Shown: positions 7,491 to 15,801 of the stretch, one piece after another
Layout of the letters: each line of letters starts with the position of its first letter
Numbering within the stretch: position 1 is the first letter of the stretch
Assembly (NCBI GenBank): GCA_048393055.1
Contig: DBFJJS010000005.1
Location: 1-64,000, forward strand
Length of the DNA stretch: 64,000 nucleotides
DNA from: Faeciplasma sp048393055
GTDB taxonomy: Bacteria; Bacillota; Clostridia; Oscillospirales; Ruminococcaceae
Direction of reading: 5' to 3'
Made by a program: the position numbers and the translations under genes
The notes under the pieces: model-generated
Told to the model about the DNA's origin: nothing
Database searches by the model: none
Seen by the model: the letters and a program-made list of their open reading frames with translations, nothing else

Positions 7491-10400
7491 ATGGCGAAGG
7501 AAGAGCAAATCAAATCGAAAATTGTTCTTGAGGGCGAAAAAGAATATCGCGACGCTTGCAAAGGTATCAATGCTTCCCTTCGCGAAATCGGTTCGGAAAT
7601 GAAACTTGTAACGGCTGAATTTTCCGGAAATGCAGACAGCGTAGAAGCACTGGCGAAGAAGCAGGAAGTTTTACAAAAACAGCTTGAAGAACAGGCGAAA
7701 AAAGCCGGAGCCGCAGAAGAAGCATTAAAGAAAATGCGTGAAGGCGGCGTCGATCCAACAAGCGTTGCCTTCAAGAAAATGCAAACAAATCTGAATAACG
7801 CGAAAGCGGATATGGAAAAAACACAGGCGGAAATCAACGGGATAACCGAAAGCCTAAACAAAACTACGCCAGCGTCAGAAGAGTTTGCAACAGAAGCGGC
7901 AAATATAGACAAGCAATTAAAACTTCTTGCGTCCGAAATGAAGGTTGTATCCGCAGAATACGAAGGGAACGCGGACAGCGCCGAAGCACTGAAAGCAAAA
8001 CTTTCCGTTTTGAAAAAAACCTACACAGAACAGGAAAAGAAGGTTCAATCGCTCGAAAAAGCCCTAAGCGCCGCGAAAAGCGAATACGGGGAAAATTCAG
8101 ACGAAGCAAGAGAATACGAAAGGCAGTTGAACGAATGCAAAGCGGAGCTTAAAAGCACGAAAACACAGGTAGACAAAACAACAGACAGCCTTGAAAAATC
8201 AAGCGGGAGCTGGGACAAGATCGGAGACGCAGTAGGAAAAGCGGGAAAAGCCATTGGTACAGGGGTAAAAGCTATTGGCGCAACGGTTGCCGCAATGGGC
8301 GCGACGATCGGCGCGGCGGCTACCGCCTTTTTAGGGCTTGCAGAGAGTACGCGCGAAGCGCGCGAAAATATGGGCAAGCTGGAAGCGGGCTTTACAACGG
8401 CGGGGCATTCCGCAGAGGACGCGAAGAACACCTATACCGAATTGTACGGCATTCTTGGCGACGACGGACAGGCAACCGAAGCCGCCGCCCACCTTGCACA
8501 GCTTACGAACAACGAGCAGGAGCTTGCGACGTGGACGGATATAGCAACGGGTGTTTACGCGACTTTCGGCGACAGTTTGCCGATCGAGGGCTTAACCGAA
8601 GCCGCAAACGAAACGGCAAAGACAGGCGCAATTACGGGCAGTCTTGCCGACGCGCTGAATTGGGCGGGCGTTTCGGAAGATGAATTTCAAGCGAAGCTGG
8701 ACGCTTGCACTTCGGAGCAGGAGCGGCAAGCGCTGATTACGGAAACGCTGAACGGGCTTTATTCCGACGCGGCGGAAGCATACAGGGAGGTTAACGGCGA
8801 TATTATCGAAGCGCAGAAGGCGACGGCTTCCCTTAATAGCGCTATGGCGGAATTGGGGGCGATCGCTGAACCGATCGTTACGAAACTGAAACAGCTTGCG
8901 GCGGAACTTCTGCAACAGATAACGCCGTTCGTCGAGCTTATCGGAGAAGGACTAACCGGAGCATTGGAGGGCGCAGAGGGCGCGGCGGAGCAGTTTTCCG
9001 AAGGGTTGTTGGGGCTTTTGACATTCGCGGTGGAGGAACTAACGGCAATGCTTCCGAAATTCCTTACTTTCGCAATGCAGATGATAGAAACTCTTGCAAA
9101 TGGGATCATAGAAGCACTGCCGACACTCATTCCGGCAATTACGCAGATCGTAACACAGATCATGCAAATACTGATCGACAATATCCCGATGTTGATAACC
9201 GTTGCCGCACAAATCATTCAACAGCTTATAACGGGTATCGGAACCGCATTGCCGACGCTTATTCCGATGGTAGTACAAATCGTTACGCAGATCGTGCAAT
9301 CGTTGGTTGATAATCTCCCCTTGCTGATAGATGCAGGGATACAGCTTCTTACAGGGCTGGTACAGGGTATCATAAACGCAATCCCCGTTCTTGTAACGGC
9401 GCTTCCGCAGATTATTAACAGCCTTGTAAACGGGCTTATGGCGGCGATCCCGCAGATCATTCAAGCGGGTATCGACCTTTTGACTTCCCTTATTACCGCC
9501 CTTCCGGAAATCATTACAACGATTGTAACGGCTATTCCGGAAATCATAAACGGGATTATTACGGCGCTTCTTGAAAATATCCCGCAGATTGTTCAAGCGG
9601 GCATTGACCTTCTTGTGGCGCTGATACAGGCGCTTCCGCAGATCATAACGACGATCGTACAGGCGATCCCGCAGATTATCAGCGGAATTGTAAACGCGCT
9701 GATCCAGAACATACCGCAAATCATTCAAGCGGGCGTTCAGTTGTTCGTTTCCCTCATTCAGAACTTGCCGACAATCATAGTTGAAATTGTCAAGGCAGTT
9801 CCGCAGATCGTTAGCGGGATTGTTTCGGCGTTCGGTTCCCTTGTCGGCGAAATGGTAAACGCGGGTGCGAACCTTCTTCACGGGTTGTGGGAAGGTATTT
9901 CAAGCGCGGCTTCTTGGCTATGGGAGAAAGTAACCGGATGGGCTTCTTCGCTTGTTGACGGGATCAAGAGCTTCTTCGGCATTCACTCCCCTTCCACCGT
10001 TTTCGCCGAAATCGGCGGGAATATGGCTGACGGCGTAGGCGTAGGCTTCGGCGACAGTATGGAAGGCGTTTCGTCGGATATGACCGCCGCAATGGGCGGA
10101 GCGGGGGAGCTTACCGCCGCCGAAGCGGTGCGCGCCGTGAACGACGGAATTATGGCGAATATCGAAGGGCTTTCCGGCGCAATAACCGCGATTGTTGAAA
10201 AGGTAATTACCGGACTGAACGCACAGGCGCAAAGGCTTATTCAAGCCGGACAGGATTTCGACAAGCATATTTCTTCCGGAATGATTAACGGCATTCCACA
10301 GATAACCGCGAAAATACCGCAGATCACGCAAAGCATTATTACCGCATTCAACGCACAAAATCAGAAGTTTATTGAAGCGGGCGTTACGATTGACCGCAAT

Positions 10401-10910
10401 ATCGCTTCCGGAATGGTGCAGGGTATCCCGCAGATCACCGGAAAAGTGGCGCAAATCGTACAGCCCGTTATTACCGCGCTGAATTCGTTTGTGTCCGACT
10501 TCGTGGCGGCGGGCGAAGAGATGGTGCGCGGCATTTGGCAGGGCTTTCAAAATATGTCCGGTTGGCTTGAAAGCCAAGTGCGATCGATGATGCGCGAAAT
10601 TGTCGCGGCGGTTGAAGATGAAATGGATATTGCTTCCCCGTCGAAAGTATTTGCGGGTATTGGAGAATATATGGCGCAGGGGCTTGGCGAAGGCTTCGGG
10701 CGAGAAATGCGAAACGTCGAAAAGACGATCCGCAGGGCGACCGATAACGCCGTCCCCGATGATCCGGAACCGCGCCCGCGCACAGGCGGCAGACAGGAAG
10801 CGCGCTTCGAGGTGGTGCAAAACATCTACGCGAACGATACTTCCTACGCCCAGCAACAGCGCGAAGCGGCGCGGCAGTTCAGAATGATTGCGCGGGAGGT
10901 AATGGGCTGA
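7491..10910 (+). CDS. Tail tape measure protein
   Basis: A 1139-aa protein that sets tail length and helps DNA entry. Residues 1-250 are charged coiled coil. A hydrophobic Ala/Gly segment near residues 258-285 could insert in the membrane. Residues ~510-800 hold about nine degenerate repeats of roughly 38 aa built on PQIIQAGIDLL and ITTIVxAIPQIIxGI. Two phage modules with SPSTVFAEIGGNMADG (about 830-850) and SPSKVFAGIGEYMAQG (about 1045-1065) lie near the end. The start touches the chaperone stop. At roughly 0.15 nm per residue, the usual rule, a tail near 170 nm would be expected (inference). Confidence 0.93.
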   Translation: MAKEEQIKSKIVLEGEKEYRDACKGINASLREIGSEMKLVTAEFSGNADSVEALAKKQEVLQKQLEEQAKKAGAAEEALKKMREGGVDPTSVAFKKMQTNLNNAKADMEKTQAEINGITESLNKTTPASEEFATEAANIDKQLKLLASEMKVVSAEYEGNADSAEALKAKLSVLKKTYTEQEKKVQSLEKALSAAKSEYGENSDEAREYERQLNECKAELKSTKTQVDKTTDSLEKSSGSWDKIGDAVGKAGKAIGTGVKAIGATVAAMGATIGAAATAFLGLAESTREARENMGKLEAGFTTAGHSAEDAKNTYTELYGILGDDGQATEAAAHLAQLTNNEQELATWTDIATGVYATFGDSLPIEGLTEAANETAKTGAITGSLADALNWAGVSEDEFQAKLDACTSEQERQALITETLNGLYSDAAEAYREVNGDIIEAQKATASLNSAMAELGAIAEPIVTKLKQLAAELLQQITPFVELIGEGLTGALEGAEGAAEQFSEGLLGLLTFAVEELTAMLPKFLTFAMQMIETLANGIIEALPTLIPAITQIVTQIMQILIDNIPMLITVAAQIIQQLITGIGTALPTLIPMVVQIVTQIVQSLVDNLPLLIDAGIQLLTGLVQGIINAIPVLVTALPQIINSLVNGLMAAIPQIIQAGIDLLTSLITALPEIITTIVTAIPEIINGIITALLENIPQIVQAGIDLLVALIQALPQIITTIVQAIPQIISGIVNALIQNIPQIIQAGVQLFVSLIQNLPTIIVEIVKAVPQIVSGIVSAFGSLVGEMVNAGANLLHGLWEGISSAASWLWEKVTGWASSLVDGIKSFFGIHSPSTVFAEIGGNMADGVGVGFGDSMEGVSSDMTAAMGGAGELTAAEAVRAVNDGIMANIEGLSGAITAIVEKVITGLNAQAQRLIQAGQDFDKHISSGMINGIPQITAKIPQITQSIITAFNAQNQKFIEAGVTIDRNIASGMVQGIPQITGKVAQIVQPVITALNSFVSDFVAAGEEMVRGIWQGFQNMSGWLESQVRSMMREIVAAVEDEMDIASPSKVFAGIGEYMAQGLGEGFGREMRNVEKTIRRATDNAVPDDPEPRPRTGGRQEARFEVVQNIYANDTSYAQQQREAARQFRMIAREVMG

Positions 10911-11797
10911 TGAAAATACAAGAGAAATTGACCTACACGAACGAGCGGGGGGAAAGCATTGTCTTTTCCCCTTCTTCTTCGTATCACGTAAACTTCAAGG
11001 ACGTTTCCGGTTTGTCCGACGTGCAGAACGCCATCTATTCAACAAACAGTATGGGGCAAGACGGCGATACCTATTTAGGATACCGCATTGAAAGCCGCGA
11101 TATTGACATCGTGGGGCATATCAAGGAGCGGGACAAGATCGCCGTGCAGGAGTTGCGGCGCAATCTGAACAGGATATTAAATCCGCAGTATTCCGCGACA
11201 CTTACTTACGAATTGGGCGACTTCAAGCGGGTTATCGGTTGCACAATCAACAATGCGCCGATCTTCAAGCGCGGGACGATATTAGAGCAATTCACGATAC
11301 AGCTTTCGTGCCTTAATCCGTTCTGGAGGGAAGAAGCAGAAACGCGCGAGGATATAGCAACGTGGATCGGCGGCTTTGAATTCCCCGTTCCGGACGGGCT
11401 GGAGATAACGGAGGATTGGGAAATCGGATACCGCCAGCCTTCGCTGATCGTCAACGTGTTCAATTCCGGCGACGTGAAAAGCGGTATCCGGATCGAGTTC
11501 CGCGCTTTGGGCGCGCTGACAAATCCACAGCTTCTGAACGTCAATACGCAGGAGTTCATCAAGGCGAATATTTCGCTTGAAGCGGGCGACGTACTGACCG
11601 TTTCAACGGGGTACGGCGAAAAATCCGTGAAACTATTAAGCGGCGGCGTTGAAACCGACGCTTTCCGCTATTTGGACGTTGATAGCTCATACTTACAGCT
11701 TGCCGTGGGCGATAACCTTTTCCGGTATTCGGCGGACACGAACGCGGAAAACCTTGAAGTATCCATCTATCACAATAACTTGTATTTGGGGGTGTAG
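10910..11797 (+). CDS. Distal tail protein (Dit-like)
   Basis: A 295-aa protein in the usual place after the tape measure, overlapping its stop by one base. The N-terminal half (GLSDVQNAIYSTNSMGQDGDTYLGYRIESRDIDIVGHI, then a helix and NPFWREE) has the look of the Gram-positive phage tail-component family whose members form the hexameric ring at the tail tip. The C-terminal half is beta rich, fitting the added domain of Dit proteins that carries the adsorption apparatus. Confidence 0.85.
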   Translation: MKIQEKLTYTNERGESIVFSPSSSYHVNFKDVSGLSDVQNAIYSTNSMGQDGDTYLGYRIESRDIDIVGHIKERDKIAVQELRRNLNRILNPQYSATLTYELGDFKRVIGCTINNAPIFKRGTILEQFTIQLSCLNPFWREEAETREDIATWIGGFEFPVPDGLEITEDWEIGYRQPSLIVNVFNSGDVKSGIRIEFRALGALTNPQLLNVNTQEFIKANISLEAGDVLTVSTGYGEKSVKLLSGGVETDAFRYLDVDSSYLQLAVGDNLFRYSADTNAENLEVSIYHNNLYLGV

Positions 11798-11801
11798 CGG
11801 T

Positions 11802-12926
11802 ATGGAATTATATGTCTATTCTTCCGATATGGTGCTTCAAGGGATTGTCGAGAAGATTGCTTCGATGATCTGGACGCGCCGTTATTGGAGTTGCGGCGAA
11901 TTCAAATTGCTTGTTCCTTTCACGGAAGAGCATTCCCGAATGCTGGTGAAGAACAATATCATTATGAAACGCGGCGACGATGAAGCGGCGCAAATCCGTT
12001 ATGTTTCGATCACGAAGAATTCGCAGGGGCTGGAGGAAATCGAGGTTCAAGGGAAGTTCCTTATCGCGTGGATCGGAAAGCGGATAATCAAAAAGCAGAT
12101 TATCACGAACGACACGACGCAGAACATTCTATACCGCATTGTACGTGAGAACGTAACAAGCCCGACAGAAACGGAGCGGAAAATTCACGACGTTTCCATA
12201 GCTACGGACGACAGCGACACCGGAAGCGGGGTTATTAACTACACTTCCGAACAGTACGTAAACGCCCAGCTTGCGGCGGAAACAGCGGCGAAGGCGGCAA
12301 AGCTGGGGATACGAATGCGGACAGACGCGCGAACGGGTATGCACGTCTTTTCCGTCTACGAGGGGCGCGACCTTACGGCTGGCAACAGCGCGGGGAATGC
12401 GCCCTGTATCTTTTCACAGGAATTCGATAACATCGTCGAGCAGGAATACACGAACAGCATTGAAAACCTAAAAACAACGGCGTTCGTCGGCGGTGAAGAG
12501 AAAGAAGGCGTTGCGCGGAAGGTTGCCGAAGTAGGCGGATCGGCAGCAGGGCTGGCGCGTGAAGAGGTATTCATAAACGCCACCGATATTGTGCAGGAAT
12601 ACGAGAACGACGACGGCGAACAAGTATCGCTTACGGATGAGGAGTATTTAGCACTTCTTTCCGCCCGAGGTGCAGAGGAATTAGAACAGTACGCGGAAAC
12701 ACTTTCGTTCGGTTCAAAGGTAAACACCTTCGCAAACCTGATCTACCGAACCGATTACGATTTAGGCGACCGCGTTACTTGCGTGAACAAGCGCTGGGGA
12801 ATTCGCATTGACGTTCGCATAACGGAGATCGCGGAAACCTATCAAAACAACGTCGAAGAGATTGATATAACCTTCGGCGAAAGTTTGCCCGCGCTTTTAA
12901 CACAGATACGGCAGATCACAAAATAA
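11802..12926 (+). CDS. Tail-associated (Tal / gp37-like) baseplate hub protein
   Basis: A 374-aa protein. I chose ATG 11802 (MELYVYSSDMVLQGIVEK) because it directly follows GGGGGTG and the Dit stop; the open frame continues upstream only inside the Dit gene. The opening and the RRYWSCGEFKLLVPF segment are typical of the siphovirus ReqiPepy6 gp37-like tail protein family, and the C-terminus (YDLGDRVTCVNKRWGIRIDVRITEI) is the conserved end. It probably forms the trimeric hub below Dit. No endopeptidase domain is visible. Confidence 0.83.
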   Translation: MELYVYSSDMVLQGIVEKIASMIWTRRYWSCGEFKLLVPFTEEHSRMLVKNNIIMKRGDDEAAQIRYVSITKNSQGLEEIEVQGKFLIAWIGKRIIKKQIITNDTTQNILYRIVRENVTSPTETERKIHDVSIATDDSDTGSGVINYTSEQYVNAQLAAETAAKAAKLGIRMRTDARTGMHVFSVYEGRDLTAGNSAGNAPCIFSQEFDNIVEQEYTNSIENLKTTAFVGGEEKEGVARKVAEVGGSAAGLAREEVFINATDIVQEYENDDGEQVSLTDEEYLALLSARGAEELEQYAETLSFGSKVNTFANLIYRTDYDLGDRVTCVNKRWGIRIDVRITEIAETYQNNVEEIDITFGESLPALLTQIRQITK

Positions 12927-12938
12927 AGGGGTGTAAAT

Positions 12939-13829
12939 ATGGAAAAATCGAGCTTTTTTAACAGCGTATCCGGCGACCGAAAATATAAGGCGGAAGATTG
13001 GGCTTCCTATTTCGGATCGTTCATCGGAAACGGCGTTTTCCCCGTCCCTTCGACGGGGCTTCAAGTTGTCGCCGGAAGCGGAATGCAAGTAACCGTGAAG
13101 GCGGGCAAAGCGTGGATCAACGGCTATTTCTACAACAACACAAGCGACTTATCTTTGACGCTTGCAACGGCTGACGGCGTTTTGAACCGCATTGACCGCA
13201 TTGTGGTTCAATGGAACTTGACGAACCGCGTTATTTCGGTGAAAGCGAAATCCTCTTCGTATTCTGCTTCCCCTACCGCGCCAGCCGTCGAGCGGGACGC
13301 GGATATTTACGAATTGGCGATTGCCGACGTTTACGTGGGCGCGGGCGTTACCGCGATTACGGGATCGAACATTACCGACAAGCGCCTTGACAGTACCGTT
13401 TGCGGCGTTGTAGCGGGGCTGGTAGACACGATCGACACGACAGCTTTTAACGCACAGCTTGAAGCGTGGTTCGCTGAATATCAGAGCAACAGCGCGGCGC
13501 AGTACAATTCCCTTGTATCGTATATGAATTCCTTGAAGTTACAGGGAAACACGCAGTACGACGCGCTGGAAGAGTATTTCGCGGATTTCAAAACGGAAGC
13601 GCAAACGGAATTCGATGCTTGGTTTGAAGGCTTGCAGGACGTGCTGGACGATGACGCGGCAGGAAACCTTCTGAATATGATTACGGCGCTTTCCGCCCGC
13701 GTCGATCTGATCGAAGCCGTGATCTTCAACGATATTACCGATAATCCGTTCCTTATCTTGTTTGATGACCTTACAGGAATTACGACAACGGGCGTATGGA
13801 ACGAGAGCTTACAGCGTATCGAATGTTAA
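12939..13829 (+). CDS. Baseplate / tail-tip protein (BppU-like)
   Basis: A 296-aa protein beginning MEKSSFFNSVSGDRKYKAEDWASYFGSFIGNGVF, an opening common to baseplate upper proteins and fibre-adaptor proteins in phages of gut Firmicutes. Residues ~45-130 are beta rich. Residues ~170-255 are a long amphipathic helix (probable trimeric coiled coil) before a short C-terminal segment. The place between the hub and the DGR suggests that it carries the receptor-binding protein. The C-terminal Cys-stop overlaps the start of the next small gene. Confidence 0.75.
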   Translation: MEKSSFFNSVSGDRKYKAEDWASYFGSFIGNGVFPVPSTGLQVVAGSGMQVTVKAGKAWINGYFYNNTSDLSLTLATADGVLNRIDRIVVQWNLTNRVISVKAKSSSYSASPTAPAVERDADIYELAIADVYVGAGVTAITGSNITDKRLDSTVCGVVAGLVDTIDTTAFNAQLEAWFAEYQSNSAAQYNSLVSYMNSLKLQGNTQYDALEEYFADFKTEAQTEFDAWFEGLQDVLDDDAAGNLLNMITALSARVDLIEAVIFNDITDNPFLILFDDLTGITTTGVWNESLQRIEC

Positions 13830-14098
13830 AGCGGTACGCTTGCACGCGGGCGGAATTGTCGTGCATTATAGGGAACCTGTTTATCGAGCTTTCGCCGCCG
13901 TGCGAACGTTGCGGCGAAGATGCTTTGACGATCACGGGAACGACCGTAACCGGAAACAAAGGAACACTTTTCGTTACGGCGGCTGGGTTTGATTTCGAGG
14001 GGTGCGCCGAAGATGCCGTTACTATTGACCGCATACGAAAGGGACGGTGCATAAATGCAAAGGCAGGAACGAGGAAGGAAGGAGCCTTCGGAATTTAA
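13823..14098 (+). CDS. Small unknown phage protein before avd
   Basis: A 91-aa frame starting at ATG 13823, overlapping the previous stop by 7 bp and running 44 bp into avd. It has Cys pairs (PPCERCGED, EGCAEDA) and two predicted beta hairpins (ALTITGTTVTGNKGTLFVTAAGFDF). I do not recognise the family. The tight overlap with both neighbours and the lack of any better frame in this stretch argue that it is real. It could be a small structural protein or a DGR-linked accessory. Confidence 0.5.
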   Translation: MLKRYACTRAELSCIIGNLFIELSPPCERCGEDALTITGTTVTGNKGTLFVTAAGFDFEGCAEDAVTIDRIRKGRCINAKAGTRKEGAFGI

Positions 14099-14459
14099 CG
14101 TGATTGTGAAGTGCAAAGATTTAATCAAGCACACATTCACGGTTACAAACAGCACGGAGCGTTTCCCGAAGAAATATCGCTTTACCCTTGTGAACCGCAT
14201 ACAGGACAAAGCGGTGGATATTTACGAATGCGCCCTTGAAGCGAATGAATTAAACCTTCTGGACGCGCAGGAATTCAAGGAACGGCAGAAGCTACAGGCA
14301 AAGGCGATGACCTATTGCAAAGAGCTTCTATTTTTCATAGAGCTTTCGCACGAACAGGGCTTCATATCAACGAGCAGTTGCGAATACTGGTCTAAACTTG
14401 CGCTTGACGTGAAGTATATGTTAGCCGCGTGGAAAAAGCGGGATCGTGCGAGAGGGTGA
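14055..14459 (+). CDS. avd: DGR accessory variability determinant (Avd)
   Basis: A 134-aa, strongly helical, basic protein with the pattern of Avd four-helix-bundle proteins: FNVIVKCKDLIKHTFTVTNSTERFPKKYRFTLVNRIQ, then long helices and a basic tail (AAWKKRDRARG). In known DGRs, Avd forms a barrel-shaped pentamer that binds the reverse transcriptase and the template RNA and is needed for mutagenic homing. It lies directly before the template repeat and RT. The ATG at 14055 has only a weak ribosome site (GGGACGG), and the gene overlaps the previous one, suggesting coupled translation. Confidence 0.88.
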   Translation: MQRQERGRKEPSEFNVIVKCKDLIKHTFTVTNSTERFPKKYRFTLVNRIQDKAVDIYECALEANELNLLDAQEFKERQKLQAKAMTYCKELLFFIELSHEQGFISTSSCEYWSKLALDVKYMLAAWKKRDRARG

Positions 14460-14481
14460 ACCGTTTGGGGTACATCTTGAT

Positions 14482-14583
14482 ACGCCTAATTCGTCGAACG
14501 CCAACAACGTCCGCAACGTCAATTCCGATGGCACGCTGAACAACAACAACGCTTACAACGGGAACAGGGGCGTTCGCCCGCTT
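14482..14583 (+). repeat. DGR template repeat (TR)
   Basis: A 102-base donor repeat between avd and the reverse transcriptase. It aligns without gaps to 16458-16559. The two differ at 15 positions, all of which are A in this copy, so this is the invariant template. In the target frame it reads 12 Asn codons (AAC/AAT) and one TAC, the hallmark that lets A-mutagenesis reach many residues without creating stops. It ends in GGGCGTTCGCCCGCTT, which contains a short perfect hairpin shared with the variable copy. The repeat lies in a frame that stays open into the RT gene. Confidence 0.96.
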
Positions 14584-14745
14584 CGGTGGAAAATGAGATC
14601 GAGTAGGCATAAGCCGAAAGCAGAATACCACCATCAAAGGAAGGTGTATCCCGCCGCCGCGATCCACAGCGGGGGCAAATACAGGATCGCCGATGCCGGA
14701 GCATTCCGAACGGAAGGCAAAGACTACGCACAGCGAGGATTTTTT

Positions 14746-15801
14746 ATGACAGATTACGAGAAGATATATAGCTTCGAGAACCTATACAAAGCCTACCGAA
14801 AGGCGCGGCAAGGCAAGAGGTGGAAGGGAGCGGCGGCAAAGTTTGAAGTAAACCTTCTTGAAGCGCTGAACCTTTTAAGCTACCAACTACAAACAAAGAA
14901 ATACACGCTTTCGCCGTATAACACGTTCGAGGTATACGAGCCGAAGCGCCGCGTGGTTATGTCGAACAGCTATAAAGACAAGGTTGTTCAACATTCGCTT
15001 TGCGATAACGTGCTTGAACCGATCCTTACACGATCGTTCATTACGGACAACTACGCTTCGCAAGTGGGAAAAGGGACGCATTACGGGTTAAACAGGCTTC
15101 AAGAATTCTTGCGGAGGTTTTACCGGAAAAACGGGATTGACGGGTGGATATTGAAGGCGGATATATCTAAATACTTCTATTCCATTAGGCACGACGTGTT
15201 AAAAACCTTAATCCGCAGGAAGATAACCGATCCGGACGTTTTGTGGCTTGCCGATATGATAATCGACAGCACGGAAGGAAACGTCGGAATACCGATCGGA
15301 AATCAATCTTCACAGCTTTTCGCCCTTCTCTACCTCAATAATTTAGATCACTTCATCAAAGAGAAGCTGGGCATTAAATACTACGGCAGATATATGGATG
15401 ATTTCTTCTTGATACACGAAGATAAAGCCTATTTGCAGTATTGCCGCGCAGAGATCGAAAAACACGTCGCCGCGCTTGGCTTGTCTTTGAACAACAAAAC
15501 GAACATTTACCCTTTGCGGAACGGTATTGATTTCTTGGGCTTTCATACGTATTTGACCGAAACGGGCGCAGTAATCCGGAAGGTGCGCCGCCGAAGCAAG
15601 AACAATATGAAGCGCAAATTGAAGAAGATGCGCGGGCTTGTGGAGCGGGGCAAGATCACGACGGCGACCGTCGAACAATCCTATAAAAGCTGGAGAGGAC
15701 ACGCCGAAAAGGGAAATTGTTATCACTTGATCCGGCGAACGGATCACTATTACAACAGGCTTTTTAATCAAAAGGAGGCGGAAAAATGTCAAAAGCAATA
15801 A
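14746..15801 (+). CDS. DGR reverse transcriptase (error-prone at adenines)
   Basis: A 351-aa RT that copies the template RNA into cDNA while misreading adenines. Motif A is ADISKYF (Asp139), motif 4 is GIPIGNQSSQ (181-190), the form typical of DGR and group II-like RTs, and the catalytic box is YMDD (216-219). The basic C-terminus fits the thumb region. I chose ATG 14746 (MTDYEKIYSF), with GCGAGGA at 14733-14739. The frame is open back to 14446 across the template repeat, but an N-terminal extension there is unlikely. The last 16 bases overlap the target gene. Confidence 0.95.
   Translation: MTDYEKIYSFENLYKAYRKARQGKRWKGAAAKFEVNLLEALNLLSYQLQTKKYTLSPYNTFEVYEPKRRVVMSNSYKDKVVQHSLCDNVLEPILTRSFITDNYASQVGKGTHYGLNRLQEFLRRFYRKNGIDGWILKADISKYFYSIRHDVLKTLIRRKITDPDVLWLADMIIDSTEGNVGIPIGNQSSQLFALLYLNNLDHFIKEKLGIKYYGRYMDDFFLIHEDKAYLQYCRAEIEKHVAALGLSLNNKTNIYPLRNGIDFLGFHTYLTETGAVIRKVRRRSKNNMKRKLKKMRGLVERGKITTATVEQSYKSWRGHAEKGNCYHLIRRTDHYYNRLFNQKEAEKCQKQ

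Noticed and set aside
9040..9840. Regular repeats in the tape measure gene that could suggest a repeat array or CRISPR
   Set aside because: They are degenerate coding repeats of about 114 bp within one long open frame, typical of tape measure proteins.
9039..10856. Long minus-strand open frames opposite the tape measure and other phage genes
   Set aside because: They are shadows of GC-biased codons on the + strand, with no ribosome sites, and their composition is unlike real proteins (Arg/Asn-rich or Cys-rich).
14446..14745. N-terminal extension of the reverse transcriptase reading through the template repeat
   Set aside because: The frame is open, but MTDYEKIYSF at 14746 has a good ribosome site and is the normal RT start; the upstream codons are template repeat and spacer.
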